Positions 1 through 10,100 of a DNA stretch of 22,014 nucleotides are shown piece after piece. The stretch lies in contig BFEA01000362.1 in NCBI GenBank assembly GCA_003427395.1, positions 1,613,944 through 1,635,957 of the forward strand, written 5' to 3'. The notes under the pieces are model-generated. The model was not told where the DNA came from. It did no database searches and was given only the letters and a program-made list of their open reading frames with translations. Source of the DNA: Chara braunii. Taxonomy: Eukaryota > Streptophyta > Charophyceae > Charales > Characeae. Made by a program: the position numbers and the translations under genes. Position 1 is the first letter of the stretch, and each line of letters begins with the position of its first letter.

Positions 1-31
<31 letters not shown>
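1..31. repeat. (CT)n microsatellite
   Basis: An uninterrupted CT dinucleotide array starts at the left window edge, so its true length is unknown. Confidence 0.98.
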
Positions 32-33
<2 letters not shown>

Positions 34-167
34 GTGACCTATTTTCCCTCTCTATCGCTGCCATCCTCATCTGCTCTCTTTCTCTGTCTATCACAGCTTC
101 ACGTACACATACATCCCATCTCTCTTTTCCCTCTCACTATCTGCTATCCTTCTCAGCTCTGTTTCTG

Positions 168-168
<1 letters not shown>

Positions 169-214
<46 letters not shown>
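169..214. repeat. (CA)n microsatellite
   Basis: A perfect CA array of 46 bp in a CT-rich, gene-free flank. Confidence 0.98.
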
Positions 215-216
<2 letters not shown>

Positions 217-929
217 TCCCACACTCTGTGCGCTGTGAACAGAAGGGAAAACAGCAATGCTCTACGTCATCTCAGACTTTCCTCCCTCATATCCTAATGC
301 CTCCATCTTTGTTACTCTTTTCCAACACCTAACAGGAAAGTAAGAGCAACAGGAAAGTAAGTGCATATCTGATATTTTCATCAACGTCCAGAGTTTAGCC
401 CCTAAAGCCCCTACTAGCAAAGTAATGCTGATCTTCTTCACCGACCTTTCTTGGTGTCCTCACGCCTGGAAAATTGAGGACAAGCGTCTCTGCTTCAATC
501 CGCTGTTCTCTGATCCAAGCGCACCAATGTATGGTTCCATTGATTAAGTCATCGGAGGGGAGTGATCATCGTCGATTCATCGACCTGTTGATGGGATGGC
601 AGCAACGCCGACCTTATAAGCAATGACGATGGGCTGCAGAACTGAATCTACTGACTGATTGATATGCATTGGGCCACTTTCCTTAACTTTGTGGCATTCA
701 AAGCCCTCCTGCCAGCACTGCCGGAGTCGTTCTCAGCTCAGTTTCACTGCATGGAGTAGTCGTTGACTTCAGCATTTTTAAGAAAACCATGTCCGAAGGG
801 CAAGGACTTCAATTCGGTCTATAATATGAACTCAGTCATTCTTAGACCATAAATAAACTTAGTAGCAAACTTTAAGCATTTATCATCAGTCGCCACTCTA
901 GGCCTCCATCGGAGTCCATCCCCAATACT
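215..929. other. Gene-free stretch, nothing recognised
   Basis: About 700 bp of unique-looking sequence follows the first microsatellites. I see no exon with family similarity, no RNA gene and no tandem repeat, apart from a short AACAGGAAAGTAAG doublet near 333-361. Confidence 0.6.
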
Positions 930-1010
930 ACTGAGATTACTTCCCTTCCACAAGTTACTGAGGTAACTTCCCTTCGACAAGTTATTGAGATAACTTCCCT
1001 TTGACAAGTG
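930..1010. repeat. 27-bp tandem repeat, 3 units
   Basis: The units at 930-956, 957-983 and 984-1010 share the pattern CTGAG-TAACTTCCCTTCGAC, AAGTT with a few substitutions. Confidence 0.85.
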
Positions 1011-1108
1011 ATAGTTACTGTACCTCAAGTCCCCTTTCTGTACATTTTACACCTGCATTTCTCAGCTCAAACGTCCCCGCCTACTTTCTCAGTTTAACCG
1101 CCTCCTCT

Positions 1109-1198
1109 TACCGAGTCTTACGGAATCAACCTCCTCCTCTGGTTCCTTTGACATACCGAGTCTTACGGAATCAACCTCCTCCTCTGGTTCCTTTGACA
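1109..1198. repeat. 45-bp tandem duplication
   Basis: Two adjacent identical or near-identical units each begin TACCGAGTCTTACGGAATCA and end CTTTGACA. Confidence 0.9.
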
Positions 1199-1495
1199 AG
1201 ATCTTAAGGAACCAGACAGATAAATCACTCTACCAACTAAGCATGGCCATGCACCACCACCCATTATAGAATCAAGATTCAAAGAGCTTTAACCTCCTCC
1301 TCCGGTATTCGGATCCGCTGTGTGCAATTCTCGCCGCAAGTCACAAAGTGTGACAATGGAAGATCTTGTCACACAATGTCACACATCCCTTTCAAGTTTC
1401 AGAGGCTGTCAGTCAGATTCTTCCCCTGTAGTTCTGTGATGCTCATTATTCACCTGTGTCATCCTCCTCCTTTGGTTTTCTTTAATCCCCATAGC

Positions 1496-1521
1496 CTCAG
1501 TTTTACCGCAGTAAAACTCAG
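1496..1521. repeat. Hairpin module CTCAGTTTTAC-CGCA-GTAAAACTCAG (also 1774-1799, 1959-1984)
   Basis: An 11-bp stem with one mismatch and a 4-nt loop is kept intact in all three array units. Degraded forms follow at about 2009-2025 and 2063-2076. Confidence 0.75.
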
Positions 1522-1663
1522 CTGGATCCAAAGTGTGATGACGGAAGTTTTTGTCACACAATGTCATGCATCCCTTTCAAGTGTCAACTGCTGTCAGTCA
1601 AATTCTTCCCCTGTAGTTTTGCGATGCTCATTATTCACCTGTGTCCTCCTCCTCCTTTGGTTT

Positions 1664-1664
1664 N
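1664..1664. other. Single-N assembly seam between identical 93-bp flanks
   Basis: Bases 1571-1663 and 1665-1757 are the same 93-bp sequence. This is the pattern left when two contigs with overlapping ends are joined by a minimal gap instead of being merged. Confidence 0.8.
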
Positions 1665-2089
1665 TCCCTTTCAAGTGTCAACTGCTGTCAGTCAAATTCT
1701 TCCCCTGTAGTTTTGCGATGCTCATTATTCACCTGTGTCCTCCTCCTCCTTTGGTTTCTATAATCCCCATAGCCTCAGTTTTACCGCAGTAAAACTCAGC
1801 TGGATCCAAAGTGTGATGACGGAAGTTTTTGTCACACAATGTCACACATCCCTTTCAAGTGTCAACTGCTGTCAGTCGCGATGCTCATTATTCACCTGCG
1901 CCACATCCTCCACAGCTACCTTCTGTACTTCAGAACCTTTCGTTTCTATCCCCATAACCTCAGTTTTACCGCAGTAAAACTCAGTTGCATCCCAGCACAA
2001 CTCAGGTCTGAGTTTTACCTCAGAAAAAAACTCTTTCTCCGTTCTCAGTTCTCAGTCTCGCCCCAGTAAAACTGAGCTCCCCCCCCGTA

Positions 2090-2288
2090 CACCTGTTTTT
2101 TACCGAATAAACACCTGCCAGTGGTCATTATAGCTGTATTTGGGCCAACTTTTGGTCCAGATACAGCAATAATGATTGGGCATTCTTAATAAACACCTGC
2201 CAGTGGTCATTATAGCTGTATTTGGGCCAACTTTTGGTCCAGATACAGCAATAATGATTGGGCATTCTTATCGGGTGAAAGACGGTAG
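2090..2288. mobile_element. Foldback (MITE-like) element copy with internal 82-bp duplication
   Basis: Read on the minus strand, it starts CTACCGTCTTTCACCCGATA and ends near ACCTG at 2090, matching the 5492 copy end to end. An exact 82-bp tandem duplication (2106-2187 and 2188-2269) lies inside. Removing one unit gives 117 bp, the same length as the 5492 copy. The core TCATTATAGCTGTATTTGG pairs with TCCAGATACAGCAATAATGA as an imperfect hairpin. Confidence 0.7.
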
Positions 2289-3120
2289 TCAGACTCTGCA
2301 GTCTCACCGTGTCTCAATGTTCGACAACAACGTGGCACCGATCTTCTTGTCGCAATCGTTCGCCTCCTGCTTGAACCGAACTCGATCATTTGTATGTTGT
2401 AACCTGTACGCCCCCCGTTCCTGCTCAGATGATTTCAGATTTCTTCCAGAGCCTTTATACACCCTCTGGTACTCTGTAGTTTCACTCTAGCAGGTCTTGA
2501 TTTCTCCCTGTGACTTACACATCCATACTAAGTCTTCCTGACCGCGTCTCTCACTGCCATGATATCCACAGTCCTAAGTTCAGATGCAACACGTCCTCAG
2601 CCTTTCCACCCCACCACCACTTGGTTCTCAGGGCAAGCTCACACTAGCCTAAGAACATTATTTGACCGAATGTAGCAGTGATTATCGTCTAGATCCAGGC
2701 CACAAAATCCTCGTGTGAATCGGTGTGATATCCAGACTTGTCTTTTCAATTCGATATTCCAACTTTGTGCACCGATACCTGTGACAGAATTTCCAATGGA
2801 CTATTACTTGTCAACCCCCTGTGACAGGATTTCCGTCGGGCTAGATCCAAGGGAGGGGGGGGGGTTCCCCCATCTTTTCAGTCTGAGATTAGTCAAACCT
2901 TCTCCTCCCTGGCAGACACCCCCTTGTCCAGCTCACCAATGACTCTGGCTTCCATCTCTCCCAAGACAAGAATATGTCTGTCACCCTGGCTGCTACAATC
3001 ATTACAACATAGGCGACCGACAGATCTGTGTCAATGATCCCGTACCTTGTGGACATGCCATGTGGCTCATGGTGGATCAATCATGGGTTATCAGGTGGAA
3101 GATTCCTGCCATTTCCACAT
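2289..3120. other. Gene-free stretch, nothing recognised
   Basis: Open frames here are short and show no family motif. The only structure seen is a small doublet of CCTGTGACAG-ATTTCC near 2778 and 2819 and a G-run at 2854-2863. Confidence 0.55.
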
Positions 3121-3125
3121 ATTAG

Positions 3126-3203
3126 TACCATCTGGTACCATCTGGTACTCTGTGCTACTCTGTGGTACTCTGTGGTACTCTGTGGTACTCTGTGGTACCA
3201 GTG
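3126..3203. repeat. 10-bp minisatellite (TGTGGTACTC)n
   Basis: Seven to eight imperfect units end with TGTGGTACCAGTG. A sister array at 4617-4700 has the same unit and the same right boundary. Confidence 0.88.
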
Positions 3204-3424
3204 TACCACATGTATGGCGTACCGTGTCCAACAAACCATGGACCGGTTGAATGAGGACTTGTGTGCCCTCGAACAACAACAAAAAGGACTCTAGCACCAT
3301 AAAAAATAATATAAAAACAAAGTAACCAAGAAGACGTGTTGGAGAGGCAGGGGTGGGGGGAGAGACGGGGAGAAAAGACAAGCCTTGATCCCCCCAACTC
3401 TGTTAAGTTATCAATTTAAATTTA

Positions 3425-3508
3425 CCCATTTGGAGTAGAAACACACCCTCAACCCTACAACACCAGGACCCCTAGAACCCCCATTTGGAGTAGAAACACA
3501 CCCTCAAC
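3425..3508. repeat. 29-bp direct repeat, two copies
   Basis: CCCATTTGGAGTAGAAACAC plus ACCCTCAAC occurs at 3425-3453 and 3480-3508, separated by 26 bp. Confidence 0.85.
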
Positions 3509-3592
3509 TCTAGCTCCATCCTGGGAGAGCAAACACTGCAGACACCCACATTACTGTCAACCAGACTGTCACTTAACACGCACACGTTGAGC

Positions 3593-3736
3593 TCCCTATA
3601 GTAGGGCCATAGCCACCGCGCGCCTATCTGATAATTTTGAGCTCCGAACCCTCCCCCTGCTGTCGGTCAAATGACGACTACATGTCCCTATAGTAGGGCC
3701 ATAGCCACCATGCCTATCTAAGAATTTTGAGCTTCG
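3593..3736. repeat. About 53-bp direct repeat, two copies
   Basis: TCCCTATAGTAGGGCCATAG, CCACC, GCCTATCT and AATTTTGAGCT occur in order at 3593-3646 and 3685-3736 with a few changes. CCCTATAGTAGGG is itself nearly palindromic. Confidence 0.82.
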
Positions 3737-4010
3737 CATCATGGCTCCGCATGTAGAATCCATCACACTGACTTGGAACTGGCGACCTCCACTGGATATG
3801 TGACAAAGAGGTAAGAAACTGAGAAAAGGGGCCTATAAATAGCTACTCCAAAAAAAAAAGGGAAGGGAGCCTTCTGAACAAGAATAAGGTAGATTTACTG
3901 ACACTATCAGACTTTCACACAGGTCTGTTTTGCACACTGTCAGGTCTGTTCGCACCCGTCGAGAGAGATCAGCTGACGATGATCCATCATCTGTGCGTGG
4001 CGCCGGTCTT

Positions 4011-4259
4011 TCAGTCCGTTGGTTCGAAGATAAGCACACTCCATTGGGGAAGATTGATACTAATCCGACGGCCATTTCCCTTCAACTTTTTGCCGGCATT
4101 TCCCGATCCTTCCCAGCCCCCGTACTGCGCATCCTGGGAGTTAAAAACCTCGATAAATTTGTGTCCGGTGCCGCAGTTGCCCACGCGCACCTCGTACTCC
4201 TCCTCGCTCCACTGGTAGCTGCTCAGATTAGCTACCACAAAAAGCCATTCCTTCTCCGA
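4011..4259 (-). CDS. Branching enzyme-like terminal exon j with stop codon
   Basis: This 249-nt exon starts after TTTTGCAG| in phase 0 and ends with TGA at 4011-4013. It encodes residues 364-445: LFVVANLSSYQWSEEEYEV, KFIEVFNSQDAQYGGW, EGSGN and INLPQWSVLIFEP. This is the alpha-amylase C-terminal all-beta domain, complete to its last conserved strand, so the protein end is normal for the family and not truncated. Confidence 0.93.
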   Translation of the reverse strand, partial: SEKEWLFVVANLSSYQWSEEEYEVRVGNCGTGHKFIEVFNSQDAQYGGWEGSGNAGKKLKGNGRRISINLPQWSVLIFEPTD

Positions 4260-6619
4260 CTGCAAAATTTCGCAACAAACGACATGTCAACCAATCGCAC
4301 ACAGTGTCACACAGTGTCACACAGTGTCACACAGAGAGACTCAACAAACTCCATTAAGACTGATTAAGTTCCATTATTAACTATGTTACCTTAAATGGAT
4401 TATTATTACAGGTTATTATATAATATGTTGTTTGTGGCACGATTTGTATCTTTCGGAGTGTTGGGGACTGCAACCTCGTCCCCCCTGCCTACCACCTCCC
4501 CTCGCTCCCCTCCCTCCCCTCCCTCCGCTCCCTCCCCTCCCTCCCCTCCCTCCTCCAGCCCCGGGAAGCATCAGAACAGGTACAGCCGTGCAATATCGCT
4601 GGTCGGAGGAATGCCCTGTGGTACTCTCTGGTACTCCGTGGTACTCCGTGGTACTCCGTGGTGCTCTGTGGTACTCTGTGGTACTCTGTGGTACCAGTGT
4701 CGTTGCCAGGCTCTGCACCCCTCCACGATTTCCGCACTATCAGCTAGTATGGCTTCATCCATGGATGGATGCATTTTTTTGATTTTTTCACAATTATATA
4801 GTGGAGCAGAGCGGGGGGAGGACGGCACACACTAAGGGAGGAAGGGGTGGAAGGGGGTGACTCGACGGACGAAGTCCACATAGTGGTCAAGTACCAAGTA
4901 ACCGTCACACTTCACTTAAATCACTTCCCTCGTTTGTCTCGGAGAGAATTGTCGCAGATGACAGTGCAGTGACGGCATTGAGGGTTTTTTTCCACCCCTG
5001 CACTGCTTGCAGACAAAACAGCATGGAGTTTTTTCAAACTATCTACACCAATTGATAATGCTGACAAAGGGACAAAACCAAAATCTGCACAGACAAAGGG
5101 ACAAAACCAAATGGCAAAAGCACAATGTTTAACAACACACACTGTCTGACTCAGTGATTTCACAAAATCTGCACAAGTAGTCCAACGTACAAAAAAGTCG
5201 GCAAGTCAGAAAACAGGCCAGGAGTGGTACACCGTAGGTGAACTGCAATGGGCATCTGCACAACTGTTGTAGAAATCTGGTGCATTGTCTTCATCCGGCG
5301 AATAGAAGGCCCAGTCATTACCACTGTATGATCCGTACCTAGACAGACAGTTGGCCCAAAGGAGGCTGTAATGACCGGGCGGTCCTACTCAGGTGTCAGT
5401 AGCAGGACCGAGGAAACGAACGACAGTCTAAGTCGGTCTGCAACAAATGTAGTGTAGTGGTAACTCTGGGTTGAGGAGAGAAAAAGAGGTGCTACCGTCT
5501 TCACCCGAATAGAACACCCGGTCATTATAGATGCATTTGGCCCAATATTCAGTCCAGATGCAGCAAAAAAGGACCAGGTGTGTTCTATTCCGGTGAAAAC
5601 ACTAGTAGATCGTTCTGGCCATGACACTAAGGTGAAGCTTTGGTACCGGCATATGTCTGCTCGCTAAGTTCACACTTAACGTTTCTCGCTCTCCTTTCCC
5701 AAGCTCAGCGTGTTGATGTGCTCAGCAGACTCGAACTTAGCGCCAAATTGAATGCATAGCTAGATTGTCATATATACTTCGCCATTACCAGAGGAATTAC
5801 TGCAGAAGACTTCTGAGTCAGCAACTTAGTGGAAGTTGCTTTGAAGTCAAGGGACAGAAGAGGACAGGTTGTTTGCATGTTTGGCTCGTGATCTTCTTGC
5901 TCGCTCACCTACTGTGTGCAAAGAGAGGGAGGGTGATGTTAGAAATCATCTGCCTGAACACAAACTTAAAAGCAGTTGAAGGAACTGATGGCTTCTCTCA
6001 TAATTGCTCCAAGTTCACAACTGTACCATCTGTCCCATTGCTGCAGTGTACCATCCATCATGCATATCAACTACCTTCTTCACCCGAACACTAGGCATCC
6101 TCGGACTGGAAAGATAGCTTGGGTACATTTATGATCAGGGTGTGTTGTTGTGTTTGGAGGAAGTCGGTAGCCAAACCCACCCTTGCCCTTCCTCCTTTCC
6201 CAGGTGCACCTGGTCTGGTCTTGTTTTGCATCATGCACCATTCTCTGTCTAATAACAACCACAAGAGGAGAGAAACAAAAAAAAAATGAAAAAAAAAAAA
6301 GACAAAACAAACAATTCAAAAAGAAAAAAGAGGAGACAAAGTGTGACAAACACTGGGCAAACAATAGCCAAACTTAGGCCTCCCTCCACATTACATGAAA
6401 TGATGCTGTGATAAGTGTGGTCGGTCGTACCTTCCTCCAGAAGCCGATGATTCCATGATTCTCATCGTAGTGCACCACATCCACTGTGCCATGCAGAACC
6501 GCCGGGCTCTCCCTTCTGAACTCATTAGCAGCCTTCACTAGTTTCATCATTGTCTTCCCTGTGTCATCCTCTGCATATCACACACACGCACACACATACA
6601 CACGGGGGGAGAGAGACAC

Positions 6620-6701
<82 letters not shown>

Positions 6702-7129
6702 GTCAGAGGGCAGGTGGAAGACCCAGCGATGCTCATGATGAGCAGGTAAAAAGAAAAAAGAAAAAAAAAGAAAAAAAGAACGATTACACGCGGTTCATGT
6801 CGCTGCTAAGAAGGACGAGTCTACCAAAGAACAGAAAAGCTCATGATGTTTGCCGAGCGGTTCAATACTCTTCGCCGGCTATTTGACAAGCCAGAAATTT
6901 CTCTCAGACTGGAGCTTTTCATCGGACAGGTCTGAGGATAATGAAGGTAGGCGGCGCTCTCGACGAGAGTCACAAACTCACATCATTGCCTCACAAACTT
7001 TTCCTTTTAGAACTTCAGAAAAGCAAAAGAATAAGAGCAAGAATCATTTGCATGAGGCACACGACATCGTTGTCCCTCCAAACAAAACCAAACATTAATT
7101 CATGTGTGTGCAACAGAGACATGGTAATC

Positions 7130-7182
<53 letters not shown>

Positions 7183-10100
7183 CTGCTGTTTGTCAATCTA
7201 TCTTTTCTCACATGCTAATTTTCTCATCACAACTCCCCCCACCCTTCCATCTCTCTCCTCTGTCTTTGCCTGTGTATCAGACTGTATGTACTCTGGTTTC
7301 TCGTTGAAATTGCCCTACTAATACTATTAGGTTGAAATAGCCATTAGAAGCTGCTGTGGATGTAGGGGTGAATCCGATCTGAAGAATTTCAGCAAAACAC
7401 AGACTTCTCACCTGCTTTCTCCCAGTTGACGCATTCGTCAGGCTGTACGCCCCACCATCCATCCTGACTGAACTCAGTGCCCATGAAAAGCAGCGGAATC
7501 CCTGCTGACATTGTCATCACCATGTACCAGGCCCTCGCCGCTGCGTTTGCTTCCCACTTCGCTCTTCCTCCAAACAGGTCCACAGCATACCTGTCAATGC
7601 ACAGTGCACACCATCCAATCCAATCCAATCCGTCAGCTCATGCCAGCCATCCAGCTCCCCAAACTCCGTCGAGCGACTTTCGGAACTCCACCGAGCGACT
7701 TTCGGAACTTTGGCAGACCTCCGGCGAGCGGCTTTTGGAACTCCGCCGGTGAGCGACTTTCGGAACTCCAGCTGGTTTAGGGTTCAGGGTTTAGGGTTTA
7801 GGGGAGCGCCTATCCATCAGCACATTCCAGCATGCCATCCACATCCGGCCTGGTTTTTTTTTTTTTTTGATTGTTTGTTTGTTTGCCAACCCCATGGAGT
7901 CGGAACCCGGGCCTGTCTTTCAAACTCACTGAGGAATGATGAACAAGCAAATGGAGGACAGCAGACATGCCGGCCCAATGGGAGTGTGTGCATCGGGGAG
8001 ATAAGACATAGAGAGAGAGATAAATAAAGGAAGAAGACTCAGGATTCTGTCCTTGGTGGGCGACGGAGACGACACAGTGTCACATTGAGATGGGTTAATA
8101 TCTTACGCCGGCGAGCGGCTTTCGGAAATCCGGCAATCGACTTTCGGAACTCTGGCGAGCGGCTTTCGCAACTCCGGCGGCGAGCGACTGTCGGAACTCC
8201 AGGGAGCAGCACATTCCAGCACACCATCCGCATCCGGCCTGTGAACAGCGTCAAGTGCCAAAAGAGTTTGGGCAGTTAAGACTGCAGCTGTGATAGGCTG
8301 CAAGTTACCACGGGCAAACTGCAAGTTACCATCGGTGATAGTCTGCAAGTTACCATCAGTGATAGTCTACAAGTTACCATGGGCGATCTGCAAGTAACCA
8401 TGTGCAATCTGCAAGTTACCATGTGCAATCTGCAAGTTACCATCGGTGATCTGCGAGCTACCATGGGTGAACTGCATGCAAGTTAGCACCGGTGATCTCC
8501 AAGTTACCGTCGGCAATCTGCAAGTTACCACCGGTGATCTGCTAGTTACCATGGGCAATCTGCAAGTTAACTTGGGCGATTTGCAAGTTAATGTCGGTGA
8601 TAGTCTGCAAGTTACCATGGGCGATCTACAAGTTACCATGGGTGATCTGCTGTTATCACGGGCGATCTGCATGTTACCACGGGCGATCTGCATGTTACCA
8701 TCAGTGATCTGCAAGTTACCATCGGTGATCTGCAAGTCACCACGGGCACTCTGTTAGTTACCATGGGGTGTAAGTGCCCGATGCAGGCAGGCCACGTGGG
8801 CAATCTGCAAGTTACCCAGGTGACATTCCAAGCCGGAGTGTCATCGGTTGTGCTTGGTACGGCGATTTGCAGATCACCCATGGTAACTTGGACATCGGCC
8901 AAGTTAAGGGCCAATCCCTACCCCGCAAGTCCAGGGCTGCATCCTGGGCAGGGACCGGCACCCTGTTCTGCAATGGAATAATGAACTTCTGGCCCTGGGA
9001 AGGGACGAATTGCAATATTGCGGCTTCGCACCGGGAGTTGGAACCGACAGCAGGGGACAGAGGAGTGGGATCCACGGAAGCAAATATTATGAAATTGTCA
9101 AAACAATTATACAGTTTTAAAAATGTATGTTGTAACATATCTATGAACTAAAAGAGCGCACTTCCAAAACAAACGATACAATAATAGCAGTACACGAGAC
9201 AAGCATGAAGAGCACACTGAACCTACTCTCTTTTTTTATTTTTCATTGCTCTCTTAACTCGCCCTTCACCGTGCCTCTCACATACAAGCCTCGCCTCCCC
9301 ATTGATGCAGATGAGAGATGAGAGTGATCTGCCCGCATCCCCGTGAGTCATAACCGCCCACTTGTACACTGAAAGCGGCAGAGTAAGCTCAGTAGTAAAG
9401 GCTACTAAATGGGGAGGGAATAAACACAGAGAAGAGAGGTGGAGACAAGACAAAGTAAACAAAGAGCGACAAACTTAAAAGGGAAAGTAAGGAGTGTGGA
9501 ATGAAGGTGAAAGCAAAGGAAAGGATAGAATAGGTTCAAGAATCCGTCTGTGCTTCGCGACAGAGGACATATATTGTACGGATGAGGAGGATGAACAGAT
9601 GGAGGCCCTGCCGCTTTCCCCCGAAAACAACACATATGTGTTGTGAATTGTAATATAATATGTAAACGAAAAACAACCCATAGGTTGCTTTCTATTCGAA
9701 TGCAACGCATAATATGCGTTCTTAACTTCTTATTTGAATCATCGATTTTTTCATTCTTATTTTTCTTGAAAACTCGAATTACACACCGCATATGCGTTAT
9801 GTTCGGTGGAAGACGGTTTGCCAGGCATGCTCAGTAGAGTCAGTGCATTGGACCACAATTGCAGAACAACCCAGATGGCATTGAGAGCATGCTCACCGTA
9901 CATGCCTGACAATCCAGATTCAACATTGCAGTTGCGGCATTGGTAATTAGTGAAAATTACTTGCCTGTGAAATCCATCTATGGCGGCGTCAAACATTCCA
10001 TCGTTCCGGTCGCCAATGTGATCATGCGCTCCCAGAAAGTGTTTGATGCACTGAATCATACAACCAGAGCAGTACGGTCAAATAAACGAATACAGTTCAA

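Larger units (their letters stand above)
1323..2000. repeat. Tandem array of a long unit (about 180-280 bp) carrying a conserved hairpin
   Basis: Markers AAAGTGTGA (1345, 1529, 1809), CATCCCTTTCAAGT, TGATGCTCATTATTCACCTG and CCTCAGTTTTACCGCAGTAA recur in the same order at least three times. The third unit has lost the CAAATTCTTCCCCTGTAGTT segment. The unit count is uncertain because of the N at 1664. Confidence 0.85.

Noticed and set aside
3833-3843. TATAAATAG resembling a TATA box on the plus strand
   Set aside because: No plus-strand gene follows, and such motifs are common in AT-rich sequence.
3893-3898. AGTAAA on the minus strand, about 110 nt after the stop codon, as a poly-A signal
   Set aside because: It is a weak variant with no supporting downstream element; the signal used by this organism is unknown.
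8367-8757. Heptapeptide-repeat open frames on both strands
   Set aside because: A 21-bp unit free of stops gives open frames automatically; there are no flanking exon signals.
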